Shown one piece after another: positions 17,939 to 27,358 of a stretch of 64,000 nucleotides of DNA. Each line of letters opens with the position of its first letter. Within the stretch, counting starts at the first letter, position 1. Both the position numbers and the translations under genes were made by a program. Below the pieces are notes generated by a model. That model worked only from the letters and a program-made list of their open reading frames with translations. It did no database searches and was not told the origin of the DNA. The stretch covers positions 124,001 to 188,000 of the forward strand of contig NZ_FNNI01000002.1 of assembly GCF_900106955.1 (NCBI RefSeq), given 5' to 3'. Origin of the DNA: Aidingimonas halophila. GTDB lineage: Bacteria > Pseudomonadota > Gammaproteobacteria > Pseudomonadales > Halomonadaceae.

Positions 17939-17958
17939 CCTGTCGCTACTGCGACAGG
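17939..17958. promoter_or_regulatory. Inverted repeat upstream of the dgc operon, candidate operator
   Basis: A perfect palindrome with 8-base arms, CCTGTCGC and GCGACAGG, around TACT. It lies about 110 bases before the M19-like gene start, within the 170-base upstream region. A GbdR-type activator site is a reasonable guess from position only; a terminator is unlikely because no U tract follows. Confidence 0.45.
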
Positions 17959-17998
17959 AGAGGCTTCAGGCGCACGGTGATGGCACCGGGAATGTGGA

Positions 17999-18931
17999 TC
18001 AGGCAGAGTCACTGAAAGGCGCAGCAACCGTACGGCGCCCGTTAAGGAAGGCATCGGCGACATGACGCAATGGGGTGACGTCGACATCGCTCTGTCCGGT
18101 GCGGATCAGTTGAGAGAAGCGTTCGTAGAGACCGGGATATTCGCGATCCTTGCCCTCATATTCGAGCTTATCGTCGATCCATAATTGACTCCCCCCCTGG
18201 GCTAATGTCATTCGTCCCACCGATGTGTCGACATGAATGTCCCAGGTTTGCGGCCCGGTCTGGAGGAAATCGAATTCGGCGCCGATCGGCAAGCCATCCC
18301 GATCGCTGAATGTCAGGGACGCCGCGATGGGGGTCTGGCAGTTTTCGGGTACCGACAGACTGGCTGTCTGGAGGAAGAAGGGGCGCGGCAGAATCGCCGT
18401 GGCGATCGACAAGGCATTAATGCCTGGATCGAAGACTCCCATTCCGCCCGGTTCCCAGAGCCAGGTCTGACCCGGGTGCCAGTGGCGAACATCTTCCTTC
18501 CACTCGATATTGACTCGCTCGATGCGGCGCTCACTCAACCAGGCGGCGGCATGACCGACTGCCGGCGCATAACGTGAGTGCCAACTGGCGAATAACGACC
18601 GATTCGCCCGAGTGGCACTGGCCTTGATGTCTTCGACTTCACTGAGTGTGGCACCCGGCGGCTTTTCCAGCATGACGTGCTTACCGGCGGCGAGCGCCTG
18701 ACACGCCTGGGAATGACGTAATTGCGGCGGTGTGCACAAGGCGACGGCATCGAGTTCGGGCAGGTTCTCGAGCAACGCATCCAGAGAGGGGAAATTGGGC
18801 ACGCCACTCAACGACGCATGCGGATCGGCAATGGCCACCAGTCGATAGTTGGGATCGGCCTGGATGGCAGGAAGATGCTGGTCACGCGCGATCTTACCGA
18901 AGCCCGCGATAGCAATATTGATAGGTTGCAT
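17999..18931 (-). CDS. Gfo/Idh/MocA oxidoreductase, probable D-galactose/L-arabinose 1-dehydrogenase
   Basis: NAD(P)-dependent sugar dehydrogenase, 310 residues. The N-terminal Rossmann fold opens with AIAGFGKIARDQHLP; the catalytic Lys lies in MLEKPPGATL. The segment EWKEDVRHWHPGQ followed by PGGMGVFDPGINALS is characteristic of proteobacterial galactose/arabinose 1-dehydrogenases that feed an oxidative sugar pathway through a lactone. Other enzymes of such a route (lactonase, dehydratase) are not nearby, so the substrate is inferred from family only. The gene is on the same strand as the dgc operon, 170 bases upstream of its first gene, and is probably a separate unit. Confidence 0.82.
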   Translation of the reverse strand: MQPINIAIAGFGKIARDQHLPAIQADPNYRLVAIADPHASLSGVPNFPSLDALLENLPELDAVALCTPPQLRHSQACQALAAGKHVMLEKPPGATLSEVEDIKASATRANRSLFASWHSRYAPAVGHAAAWLSERRIERVNIEWKEDVRHWHPGQTWLWEPGGMGVFDPGINALSIATAILPRPFFLQTASLSVPENCQTPIAASLTFSDRDGLPIGAEFDFLQTGPQTWDIHVDTSVGRMTLAQGGSQLWIDDKLEYEGKDREYPGLYERFSQLIRTGQSDVDVTPLRHVADAFLNGRRTVAAPFSDSA

Positions 18932-19009
18932 AAACCACGACCTGATTTACCGAAAGCAGCCAGCATAGCGTCCCTGGTCATGATCGCCAAGCCAGCATGT
19001 TGCCTGCGG

Positions 19010-19711
19010 TCATAAGCGTTCCAGGTACCCAGCACCGAGATTGCGCATCTGTTGGCGAATCCACAAGCTGCGATTCTCGACGTATGGACCGGGCCGGGCT
19101 GCGTGCCACTCCCTGGGGTTGGGAAGTACGGCCGCCAGGCGGCTGGCCTGCATTTCCGTCAACTCGCTCGCCGGCACATTGAAATAATGCTGGGCGGCCG
19201 CTTCCAGTCCGAACACGCCCTTGTCCCATTCAACGATATTGAGATACACCTCGAGAATTCTCTGTTTGGGCCATAGGGTTTCAATCAACAACGCAAACCA
19301 TGCTTCGAGCCCCTTGCGAACCCAGCTCCGGCCGGACCACAGGAACAGGTTCTTGGCCGTTTGTTGCGTGATCGTACTGGCTCCCCGTAAGCGGCCGCCA
19401 TTGCGGCTGGCTTCCCACGCCTTGTGAATCTGTTCAAGATCGAAACCGCGATGATCGGGAAAGCGTTGATCCTCCGCCGCAATGACAGCCAGCTTGGCGT
19501 GATCGGAGAGCCGAGGCCATGGCTGCCACTGCTGTTCGACGGTCAACGTTTCGCCGGACAGCCAGGCCTGCACCTTACGCTCGGCCATGACCATGGAACC
19601 GAAGACCGGCACGACCCGGAACAGCAGTACCAGCACCAGCGACATGATGACGAAACCGATGGCCGTCATCACGGCAATGCGCAGCCCCTTACGTATCCAC
19701 CCTTGCATCAT
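19010..19711 (-). CDS. mtgA: Monofunctional biosynthetic peptidoglycan transglycosylase
   Basis: Polymerises lipid II into glycan strands at the inner membrane. The 233-residue protein has one N-terminal membrane anchor (about 12-35) followed by a GT51 domain: AAEDQRFPDHRGFD contains the catalytic Glu, GASTITQQTAKNLFL and ILEVYLNIVEWDKGVFGLE are the other family motifs. There is no transpeptidase domain, and the length equals typical MtgA. Two adjacent ATG codons could start translation (19711 or 19708). It stands as a single gene between the sugar dehydrogenase and gbdR. Confidence 0.95.
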   Translation of the reverse strand: MMQGWIRKGLRIAVMTAIGFVIMSLVLVLLFRVVPVFGSMVMAERKVQAWLSGETLTVEQQWQPWPRLSDHAKLAVIAAEDQRFPDHRGFDLEQIHKAWEASRNGGRLRGASTITQQTAKNLFLWSGRSWVRKGLEAWFALLIETLWPKQRILEVYLNIVEWDKGVFGLEAAAQHYFNVPASELTEMQASRLAAVLPNPREWHAARPGPYVENRSLWIRQQMRNLGAGYLERL

Positions 19712-19755
19712 CTATCAACGCCCTGCGAGTCCGCTATCATCCACCGATTATAACA

Positions 19756-19785
19756 ATGCCGCGCCAGATAGCTCGGGCGCGGCAT
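19756..19785 (-). terminator. Probable terminator after gbdR
   Basis: Arms ATGCCGCGCC and GGCGCGGCAT (10 perfect pairs) around a 10-base loop, 45 bases beyond the gbdR stop. On the minus strand it is followed by TGTTATAAT, a modest U-rich tail. Confidence 0.6.
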
Positions 19786-19830
19786 CAACGGCGGAAGTCG
19801 TCGCCGGGTCGTGTACTGATATATCGCCGG

Positions 19831-20949
19831 CTACAAAGGAACGCTGGCGTAGGTCGGCTCCCCTTGTGCCTGGGTCAATGCCAGCAGGGCACTCGACATC
19901 GGCTCCGGTGGGGCTTCAACCTGGCTCGGCGGTGGCGTCAGCAGCGAGCGCTGATTCGTCGATCGACCTGAACCGACCCCCAAACGTTCATCGCGGGGAG
20001 GAATACCGAAGTACTCCCGATAGCATTTGGAAAAATGCGGGGTCGAGACGAAACCACAGGCCGAGGCGACCTCGATGATCGACATCGGCGTCTGCTTCAG
20101 CAACTGCCGTGCCCGCGTCAAGCGCAGCTTGAGGTAATAGCGTGAGGGCGAGCAATGCAGGTACTTCTGGAACAGACGCTCGAGTTGCCGCCGCGATACA
20201 TCGACATAATTCGCCAGTTCATCGAGCCCGATCGGCTCCTCCAGATTGGCCTCCATCAGCGCCACGATCTCGAGCAGCTTGGGTTGTGTCGTACCCAGCA
20301 CATGCTTCAAGGGCACCCGTTGCTGATCCTGTTCACCACGAACCCGATCGTAGATGAACATCTCGGATATACCGGCAGCCAGCTCACGACCATGATCACG
20401 ACCGATCAGATTGAGCATCATGTCCAATGGTGCTGTACCGCCTGACGCTGTGGCACGATCGCGATCGATGGAGAACAGTCGTGTTGTGAGGGCAACACCG
20501 GGAAAGGCTTCCTGCATGGCAGCCAGGCACTCCCAATGAATGCTGGTTTCGATACCATCCAGTAACCCGGCCTTGGCCAAGGCCCAGCTCCCCGTGCAAA
20601 CCGCCCCCAGCCGCCGCAACTGCTTGGCCTGGGACTGCAGCCAGGCGATATGCTCACGCTGTACACTACGATGGGGCCCCACACCACCGCAGACAATCAC
20701 CATGTCCAGCTTGAGCGGCGTGGTGGTGGCAGCATCCGGAGTAACCTGCAGACCATCACTGGCTCGCACCGGAGCACCGTCATGACTGATCGTGTACCAG
20801 CGATACAACTCGCGTCCGGCAAGTTGATTCGCCATGCGCAAGGGGTCGATGGCAGATGCCAGGGAAATCAAGGTGAAATTGTCGAGCAACAGGAACCCCA
20901 GCGTCTGAGGTGTAGCGGGATCCTGGGGCCGTTGGGAGACATTTGCCAT
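19831..20949 (-). CDS. gbdR: GlxA/AraC-family regulator, probable GbdR (glycine betaine/dimethylglycine sensor)
   Basis: Transcription activator, 372 residues. I place the start at ATG 20949 (GGAGAG upstream); the longer open frame adds 90 residues without domain character. Residues about 15-190 form a DJ-1/PfpI-like ligand domain (LGFLLLDNFTLISLASAIDPLR, GAVCTGSWALAKAG) and residues about 235-335 a double helix-turn-helix AraC domain (VDVSRRQLERLFQ, VASACGFVSTPHFSKCYREYFG). The overall layout and closeness to the dgc genes fit GbdR, which in Pseudomonas switches on betaine catabolism in response to glycine betaine or dimethylglycine. The other possibility is a paralogue of the same family, such as a carnitine or arginine regulator. 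Confidence 0.82.
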   Translation of the reverse strand: MANVSQRPQDPATPQTLGFLLLDNFTLISLASAIDPLRMANQLAGRELYRWYTISHDGAPVRASDGLQVTPDAATTTPLKLDMVIVCGGVGPHRSVQREHIAWLQSQAKQLRRLGAVCTGSWALAKAGLLDGIETSIHWECLAAMQEAFPGVALTTRLFSIDRDRATASGGTAPLDMMLNLIGRDHGRELAAGISEMFIYDRVRGEQDQQRVPLKHVLGTTQPKLLEIVALMEANLEEPIGLDELANYVDVSRRQLERLFQKYLHCSPSRYYLKLRLTRARQLLKQTPMSIIEVASACGFVSTPHFSKCYREYFGIPPRDERLGVGSGRSTNQRSLLTPPPSQVEAPPEPMSSALLALTQAQGEPTYASVPL

Positions 20950-20982
20950 GGTACACTCTCCTGCACGGTTGGCCACGTCGGT

Positions 20983-21002
20983 CAGCGGCACGCATGCCGC
21001 TG
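20983..21002 (-). promoter_or_regulatory. Hairpin in the gbdR leader
   Basis: A perfect 8-base-pair stem (CAGCGGCA and TGCCGCTG) with a 4-base loop sits 33 bases upstream of the gbdR start codon, inside the predicted mRNA leader. It could affect translation or mRNA stability. Confidence 0.4.
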
Positions 21003-21064
21003 CTTCTCTTTTATCCTTGTTGTTCAGCAAACCAGATGGCATACGACATCGCTGGCGCTTCGAT

Positions 21065-21092
21065 ATCATATCCCGACAGGTCTTGCTGGCAA
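21065..21092 (-). promoter_or_regulatory. gbdR sigma-70 promoter
   Basis: Read on the minus strand: TTGCCA (five of six) at 21092-21087, a 16-base spacer, then TATGAT (five of six) at 21070-21065. The expected start site gives a leader of about 110 bases. Confidence 0.5.
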
Positions 21093-21159
21093 TGTAATGC
21101 CTGTGTCGTGTTTTGACATGACAAATTTGCCTATCGATAAGCCAGAATGCATTGCATTC

Positions 21160-21173
21160 CGACAATGATGTCG
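21160..21173. promoter_or_regulatory. Everted CGACA/TGTCG half-sites upstream of gbdR
   Basis: CGACA and TGTCG are separated by ATGA, about 70 bases upstream of the gbdR -35 box. The half-site is the same GCGACA-type element as in the palindrome ahead of the dgc operon at 17939-17958, in the opposite arrangement. A shared activator site is possible but unproven. Confidence 0.3.
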
Positions 21174-21237
21174 CAAATACACATGCCGTAGTCGTCATGC
21201 CGTCAGGTAACGGCATCATGAACGGCCTGGTATGAAA

Positions 21238-21263
21238 AAAGCGCCGAGAGAACTCGGCGCTTT
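21238..21263 (-). terminator. Terminator after fghA
   Basis: Arms AAAGCGCCGAG and CTCGGCGCTTT with an AGAA loop; on the minus strand the stem is followed by a run of U (six consecutive A on the plus strand at 21235-21240, partly inside the stem). It lies 36 bases beyond the fghA stop. Confidence 0.85.
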
Positions 21264-21298
21264 GTGGCTTCAGTCATCGAGGGGCAACGTGACGCGAA

Positions 21299-22150
21299 TC
21301 ACTTATGCAAACGCTCCGCATGGTAGCGCAGGTGATCCTCGATGAATGTCGCAATGAAGAAATAGCTATGATCATAGCCTGGTTGTCGACGCAGAGTCAG
21401 CGGATGGTCATGTTCGGCGCACACCGCTTCCAGACGCTCGGGCCGCAGCTGCTCCTCGAGGAAGTTGTCCGCCTCTCCCTGGTCGATGAACAGCGGCTGC
21501 CGTGAGGCACCCTTGGCCACCAGTTCACAGGCATCGTACTGGGTCCAGACTGCAGGGTCCTCGCCCAGATAGTGGCTGAACGCCTTCTTTCCCCAGGGTA
21601 CGACACTGGGATTGACGACCGGGGCAAAAGCCGACACTGCCGCATAATGGCCGGGACGACGTAGTGCCAGGATCAAGGCGCCGTGCCCGCCCATCGAATG
21701 GCCGCTGATCGACTCCCGGCCATTGACCGGAAAGTGCTGACGTACCACGGATGGCAACTCCTCGGCTACATAATCGTACATGCGGTAATGTGCCGACCAG
21801 GGAGCCTGAGTGGCATTGACGTAGAACCCGGCTCCGGAACCGAAGTCATAACTGTCGTGCTCTCCGGGCAAATCCAATCCTCTGGGGCTGGTATCTGGAC
21901 AGACGATCGCCACACCCAGCTCGGCGGCAACACGATGCGCACCCGCCTTCTGCATGAAGTTCTCATCCGTGCAGGTCAACCCGGATAGCCACCACATCAA
22001 CGGCACCTTCTGGTTTTCCGCCTGAGGTGGCAGATAGATCGCGAAGACCATCTCGCAATCCAGCGCCCGGGAACGATGCTTGTAGCGTTTCAACCAGCCG
22101 CCGAAACTCTTGGTCGCCGATACGAGTTCCAGCGATTCCGACATGGTCAT
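21299..22150 (-). CDS. fghA: S-formylglutathione hydrolase
   Basis: Esterase that splits S-formylglutathione into formate and glutathione, the second step of glutathione-dependent formaldehyde removal. I chose ATG 22150 because GGAAGGG lies six bases ahead; ATG 22144 is an alternative and TTG 22156 unlikely. The 283 residues have the alpha/beta-hydrolase esterase-D signature: nucleophile Ser in ISGHSMGGHGA, Asp in the FIDQGEADNF region and His in PGYDHSYFF, plus the WWLSGLTCTDENF oxyanion-hole block. It is 18 bases after adhC, in the same operon. Confidence 0.95.
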   Translation of the reverse strand: MTMSESLELVSATKSFGGWLKRYKHRSRALDCEMVFAIYLPPQAENQKVPLMWWLSGLTCTDENFMQKAGAHRVAAELGVAIVCPDTSPRGLDLPGEHDSYDFGSGAGFYVNATQAPWSAHYRMYDYVAEELPSVVRQHFPVNGRESISGHSMGGHGALILALRRPGHYAAVSAFAPVVNPSVVPWGKKAFSHYLGEDPAVWTQYDACELVAKGASRQPLFIDQGEADNFLEEQLRPERLEAVCAEHDHPLTLRRQPGYDHSYFFIATFIEDHLRYHAERLHK

Positions 22151-22168
22151 GATCAACCCTTCCCTTGA

Positions 22169-23365
<1,197 letters not shown>

Positions 23366-23411
23366 TCAGTCTAGGTGAGCAAAGACCATGGGAGAAACCG
23401 TCATTCAGTCA

Positions 23412-23437
23412 TATAATCGTTGCCATACAACAATAAT
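23412..23437 (+). promoter_or_regulatory. LysR-type operator overlapping the -10 box of the divergent regulator
   Basis: An imperfect palindrome with 10-base arms (ATAATCGTTG at 23413-23422 and CAACAATAAT at 23428-23437, eight of ten matching) around CCATA. It contains the T-N11-A core of LysR sites. The left arm includes a perfect TATAAT (23412-23417) that could be the -10 box of the lysR gene, suggesting autoregulation. It is 30 bases before that gene and about 135 bases before adhC. Confidence 0.55.
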
Positions 23438-23466
23438 TCATTCATGTCTTCACCGGAGAACGATAC

Positions 23467-24369
23467 ATGCGTCGTTGGGATCGTAGCGAAGCTTTCGTCG
23501 AAGTCGTACGGCTGGGAACGTTTTCCGCCGCCGCACGCCAACTCAGAGTATCCACGTCACATGTCAGCCGTCTTGTCGGGCAACTCGAAAACCAGCTCGG
23601 CACCCAACTACTGTACCGCACCACACGCCAGATCCGTCTGACCGATGCCGGCACCCTGTACTATCAATACTGTCGGCATCTGCTGGATGGCCTCCACGAG
23701 GCCGAGGAGGCCATCAGCGATTTCCAGGCACGACCGCGTGGTGTGCTTCGCCTGACATCGGCAACGACATTCGGGGAGCGCTATGTCGCCCCGTTGGTCA
23801 ACGACTTCCTCTGTCTTCACCCCCAGCTCGAGGCGCACATGCACTTCACCAATCGACGGGTCGAACTGATCGACGAAGGGTACGACCTGGCCATCCGGAT
23901 GGGCGTACTCAAGGACTCGACCCTGATCGCTCGTCGTTTGTGCGGCAGGCATGAATACGTGGTCGGGTCCAAGGAGTATTTCGAGCAGGTTTCCCAACCT
24001 CACAGCCTGGCCGAACTGAGCCATCACCGATGCCTGGTCGGTACCCGGGATAGCTGGCTGTTCGATGTCGATGGTGTCCGCCGGGAAATACGTATCGATG
24101 GGCGCTGGCACGCGAACTCCGGGCCGGCATTACTGGATGCAGCCCTCAAAGGGCTCGGCCTGGCGCAACTGCCCGATTACTATGTCGAGGAGCACCTGCG
24201 CAACGGCAACCTGATATCGGTACTGGACGACTACGTCTACAGGGATACCGCGGTCTGGGCCGTCTATCCGCGACATCGCCATCTGTCTCCCAAGGTCAGG
24301 CTGTTCGTCGACTTCCTGGTCGAGCATCTAGCCGAGACCTTGCCGTCCAAGACGCCGTTACCGGCTTGA
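23467..24369 (+). CDS. LysR-family regulator divergent from the formaldehyde operon
   Basis: Transcription factor of 300 residues. N-terminal winged helix-turn-helix at about 5-62 (AFVEVVRLGTFSAAARQLRVS, then SHVSRLVGQLE), linker helix, and a periplasmic-binding-protein-like effector domain at about 90-295. The start ATG has CGGAGAA eight bases upstream. It is transcribed away from adhC-fghA, with a good LysR-type palindrome between them, so it most likely controls that operon and itself. The effector could be formaldehyde, its glutathione adduct or formate; nothing in the sequence says which. Confidence 0.88.
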   Translation: MRRWDRSEAFVEVVRLGTFSAAARQLRVSTSHVSRLVGQLENQLGTQLLYRTTRQIRLTDAGTLYYQYCRHLLDGLHEAEEAISDFQARPRGVLRLTSATTFGERYVAPLVNDFLCLHPQLEAHMHFTNRRVELIDEGYDLAIRMGVLKDSTLIARRLCGRHEYVVGSKEYFEQVSQPHSLAELSHHRCLVGTRDSWLFDVDGVRREIRIDGRWHANSGPALLDAALKGLGLAQLPDYYVEEHLRNGNLISVLDDYVYRDTAVWAVYPRHRHLSPKVRLFVDFLVEHLAETLPSKTPLPA

Positions 24370-24407
24370 TTCACGGCATCGATGACCCGCGCCGACCGGA
24401 TACCAGC

Positions 24408-24656
24408 TCAAGCGTACAGGAGCGAACGAATATTGTGATTCAGGTAACACGCATCGAAGGTTGCCACATCAGCGAGCGCGTCCAGATCGAACAGCTCGAC
24501 CTGGTGACGCTCTCGGTTCACGAGTCCCTCATCATGCAATATGGAGAATGTACGGCTGATGTGCACGGCACTCAGCCCCAGAGCATCAGCCAATTGCTCT
24601 TGTGATAGTGGCAGTCGAAATCGACCGTTCGCCCCCTCGCCCGTATGCTTTGCCAT
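24408..24656 (-). pseudogene. Remnant of a Crp/Fnr-family regulator (helix-turn-helix end only)
   Basis: An 82-residue open frame holds just the C-terminal DNA-binding part of a Crp/Fnr protein: FRLPLSQEQLADALGLSAVHISRT is the HTH_Crp pattern, followed by the wing and tail. The cyclic-nucleotide-binding domain that should precede it (about 140 residues) is missing; an in-frame stop lies two codons upstream of the only ATG, and I see no matching coding in the other frames between it and sdaA. It is most likely a decayed gene. A functional minimal DNA-binding protein is possible but less likely, since no clear ribosome site precedes the ATG. Confidence 0.6.
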
Positions 24657-24796
24657 TGGTCAATCGTCATCAGGACCATGACGTTATATCGTCATATGCT
24701 GACATCTTCCAGGAGCGATGGAAGACAGGCGTCCGATCAAGGCCGCTAACGGGGAGGAATCCGCCTCATACAGAGACGGACAAGGGATGGGTCAGG

Positions 24797-26176
24797 TCAA
24801 CATTCGATGGCATTGACAGCGAGCCCGCCTCGCGATGTCTCCTTGTACTTGTCCTGCATGTCGGCGCCGGTATCACGCATGGTACGAATGGCCTTGTCCA
24901 GCGACACGAAGTGCTCGCCATCGCCACGCAGTGCCATTTGTGCGGCGTTGATCGCCTTGACGGAGGCGATCGCGTTGCGCTCGATACATGGTACCTGTAC
25001 CAGCCCGCCCACCGGATCGCAGGTCAGTCCCAGGTTGTGTTCCAAGCCGATTTCCGCAGCGTTCTCGACCTGAGCCGGCGACGCCCCCATGACCTCCGCC
25101 AACCCGGCAGCGGCCATCGCGCATGCGGAACCCACTTCACCCTGGCAACCGACTTCAGCACCGGAAATCGACGCGTTCTTCTTGCACAAAATACCCACGG
25201 CGCCTGCCGTCAGCAGGAAGTCCACGACATTGCGCTCACACGCGCCCGGCTGAAATTTCATGTAATAGTGCAACACCGCCGGCACGATGCCCGCCGCCCC
25301 ATTCGTGGGAGCAGTGACCATACGTCCTCCGGCGGCATTTTCCTCGTTGACGGCCAAGGCGAAGACATTGACCCAGTCCATGGCGGAGAAGGTCGAGGCA
25401 ATCAGGCTGGGACTCTCTTCCATGACGAGCAGGCGCCGATGTAGTGCTGCCGCCCGGCGCTTGACGTTGAGCCCGCCGGGCAGGATTCCTTCGGTCGCCA
25501 TGCCGGTCTCGACACACGACTGCATGGCTTCCCATATCCGCCACAGGCCGTCACGGATGTCGGCCTCACTACGCCAGGCTTTTTCATTCGCCAGCATCAG
25601 TTCGCTGATACGCATGTCGTGCATACGGCACAAGGCCAACAGTTCACCGGCCGAGTTGAAGTCGTACGGCAATGAGGTGTCGTCAATGTCGAGATCTCCG
25701 GCCTGGGCCTGGGTCTCGTCGATCACGAAACCACCACCGATGGAGTAGTACGTGTTCTCGTAGCACAGGGCATCATGCTCATATGCGATCAGCCGCAGGG
25801 CATTGGGATGATGTGGAAGGCGCTCATCGTGCCAATGCATATCGCTCGTCCACTGGAACGGCACGGCAACCCGGTTGTCGAGCCACAGCGTGTGCGAAGC
25901 CAGTAACGCTTCAATACGGGAGGGAATGACCGAGGGGTCGATGCTGTCGGGTTGCTCGCCCATCAAACCCATGATCACGGCGCGATCGGTCCCATGGCCG
26001 GCTCCCGTGGCGGACAGGGAACCAAAGAGATGCACTTCGACATGTGTCACGCTCTCCAGTTGCTCCCGTCGACGCAGGGTATCAACGAAATCATGTGCGG
26101 CTTGCATCGGCCCCACAGTGTGCGAGCTGGAAGGCCCCACACCAATCTTGAACAGGTCGAATACGCTTATGGCCAT
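24797..26176 (-). CDS. sdaA: L-serine ammonia-lyase (iron-sulfur serine deaminase)
   Basis: Converts L-serine to pyruvate and ammonia with an oxygen-labile [4Fe-4S] cluster. I use ATG 26176 (GAGGTG upstream); this gives 459 residues, normal for the single-chain type. Residues about 1-155 are the beta domain ([20 protein letters not shown]) and the rest the alpha domain with [17 protein letters not shown] and cluster cysteines in [19 protein letters not shown] and [11 protein letters not shown]. It is divergent from a LysR regulator. Within this window it plausibly finishes the betaine-glycine-serine-pyruvate route. Confidence 0.95.
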   Translation of the reverse strand: MAISVFDLFKIGVGPSSSHTVGPMQAAHDFVDTLRRREQLESVTHVEVHLFGSLSATGAGHGTDRAVIMGLMGEQPDSIDPSVIPSRIEALLASHTLWLDNRVAVPFQWTSDMHWHDERLPHHPNALRLIAYEHDALCYENTYYSIGGGFVIDETQAQAGDLDIDDTSLPYDFNSAGELLALCRMHDMRISELMLANEKAWRSEADIRDGLWRIWEAMQSCVETGMATEGILPGGLNVKRRAAALHRRLLVMEESPSLIASTFSAMDWVNVFALAVNEENAAGGRMVTAPTNGAAGIVPAVLHYYMKFQPGACERNVVDFLLTAGAVGILCKKNASISGAEVGCQGEVGSACAMAAAGLAEVMGASPAQVENAAEIGLEHNLGLTCDPVGGLVQVPCIERNAIASVKAINAAQMALRGDGEHFVSLDKAIRTMRDTGADMQDKYKETSRGGLAVNAIEC

Positions 26177-26328
26177 TGTCGCCCACCTCGTCGTGACAGA
26201 GTATGAGGCCGTCGCTCTCAGCATCAATTTGACTAAACTATAAATCTCATGACATGGCATCGTTGCCCGTCAAAGAGTATGGTGGTCGAGTAACACACCG
26301 ACAGCAACCGAGAAAATCTTTTCATGGC

Positions 26329-26343
26329 TTTAGAATAGCTAAA
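26329..26343 (+). promoter_or_regulatory. LysR-type box just ahead of the sdaA-divergent regulator
   Basis: Perfect inverted repeat TTTAG-AATAG-CTAAA with T-N11-A spacing, ending five bases before the regulator's ATG. Binding here would cover the translation start region, suggesting self-repression. A related CTAAAC motif lies near 26235 on the sdaA side. Confidence 0.45.
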
Positions 26344-26348
26344 CCATT

Positions 26349-27314
26349 ATGCATCCTTTGAATTCTCAAACCCATGCCTGGCTGAAAGTCTTCGCGGTCA
26401 GTGCCCGCCACATGTCCTTCACCCGAGCCGGTGAGGAGCTGCATGTCACGACCGGCGCCATCAGTCAGCAAATCAAACAACTGGAAGAACGTTTGGGCTT
26501 CAAGCTGTTTCGACGCTTGCCTCGCCAACTGGAGCTCACGGAAGAAGGGCGACGTCTGGCTGCCGTCGTCGATGAGGCATATCAGTCAGTCGGGATGGAG
26601 GTACGCCGCCTGCGCAGCGGTGTCATGAGCGGCACACTGAAACTGCGTTCGGTACCGTCGTTTCTCGCCAAGTGGCTCATGCCTCGCTTGCCTCGCCTTC
26701 AGGCCCGTTTCCCGGATATCGAACTACAGGTCGTGGCCGAAGATAGCAACATTTCCCTACGGGACGGTGAATTCGATCTGGCCCTGGATCTCAACGACGG
26801 TCATTATCCGGGACTCAGCATTACCCCGCTGATGGATGAGGTGATATTTCCGGTCTGCTCACCTGGCCTGTTGCGCGGCAAGCCCCCACTACAGCGACCG
26901 GAGGATCTCGCCTGGTACCCATTGCTCCACGATGTCACCGCCTGGCGCGGCAGCCATGATCACGCAGAATGGGAGCACTATCTCAAAGCGATCGATGCAC
27001 CGCATGTCAATGTGCGACGCGGCTATACATTCAACCGTAACCAGCTCACCATGGAGGCGGCCATCTCGGGCATGGGCGTGGCAATTGCTCGTCAAACACT
27101 CATCACCAACGAGCTCCAGACCGGTGCCCTGATATCGCCGTTTGCCGAACGCGTGGCCACCGGCAAACGCTATGGCATTGTTCATACCCAGGGCGCACTG
27201 GACGATCGACGTGTCAAGGCGGTTCATGATTGGCTGGTGGAAGAAGCACGACGCGCTTCCTCCGGTCAGAATGCTTTAGTGCCCCCTGTAGCGAGTCGTG
27301 AAGCAGGCAGTTAA
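26349..27314 (+). CDS. LysR-family (GcvA-like) regulator divergent from sdaA
   Basis: Transcription factor, 321 residues. The helix-turn-helix spans about 8-65 (HAWLKVFAVSARHMSFTRAGEE with VTTGAISQQIKQLEE), and the effector domain about 90-300 (LRSVPSFLAKWLMPRLPRLQ, FDLALDLNDGHYPG). It resembles the GcvA subgroup, whose members often regulate amino-acid genes. No Shine-Dalgarno sequence is visible before ATG 26349, but the HTH begins a few residues in, so the start is secure; translation may be weak. Control of sdaA is inferred from the divergent arrangement and the LysR box between them. Confidence 0.87.
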   Translation: MHPLNSQTHAWLKVFAVSARHMSFTRAGEELHVTTGAISQQIKQLEERLGFKLFRRLPRQLELTEEGRRLAAVVDEAYQSVGMEVRRLRSGVMSGTLKLRSVPSFLAKWLMPRLPRLQARFPDIELQVVAEDSNISLRDGEFDLALDLNDGHYPGLSITPLMDEVIFPVCSPGLLRGKPPLQRPEDLAWYPLLHDVTAWRGSHDHAEWEHYLKAIDAPHVNVRRGYTFNRNQLTMEAAISGMGVAIARQTLITNELQTGALISPFAERVATGKRYGIVHTQGALDDRRVKAVHDWLVEEARRASSGQNALVPPVASREAGS

Positions 27315-27358
27315 AATGATGTTTCTCTGGATGTGACTGACCGATAGGGAAATCTTGA

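Larger units (their letters stand above)
20950..21298. other. Intergenic region between gbdR and fghA
   Basis: About 350 bases without a gene. From left to right it holds the gbdR leader with a hairpin at 20983-21002, the gbdR promoter at 21065-21092, a pair of everted half-sites at 21160-21173, an inverted repeat ATGCCGT/ACGGCAT at 21197-21216, and the terminator of the formaldehyde operon at 21238-21263. The open frame that extends gbdR through this area has no ribosome site at its start. Confidence 0.6.
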
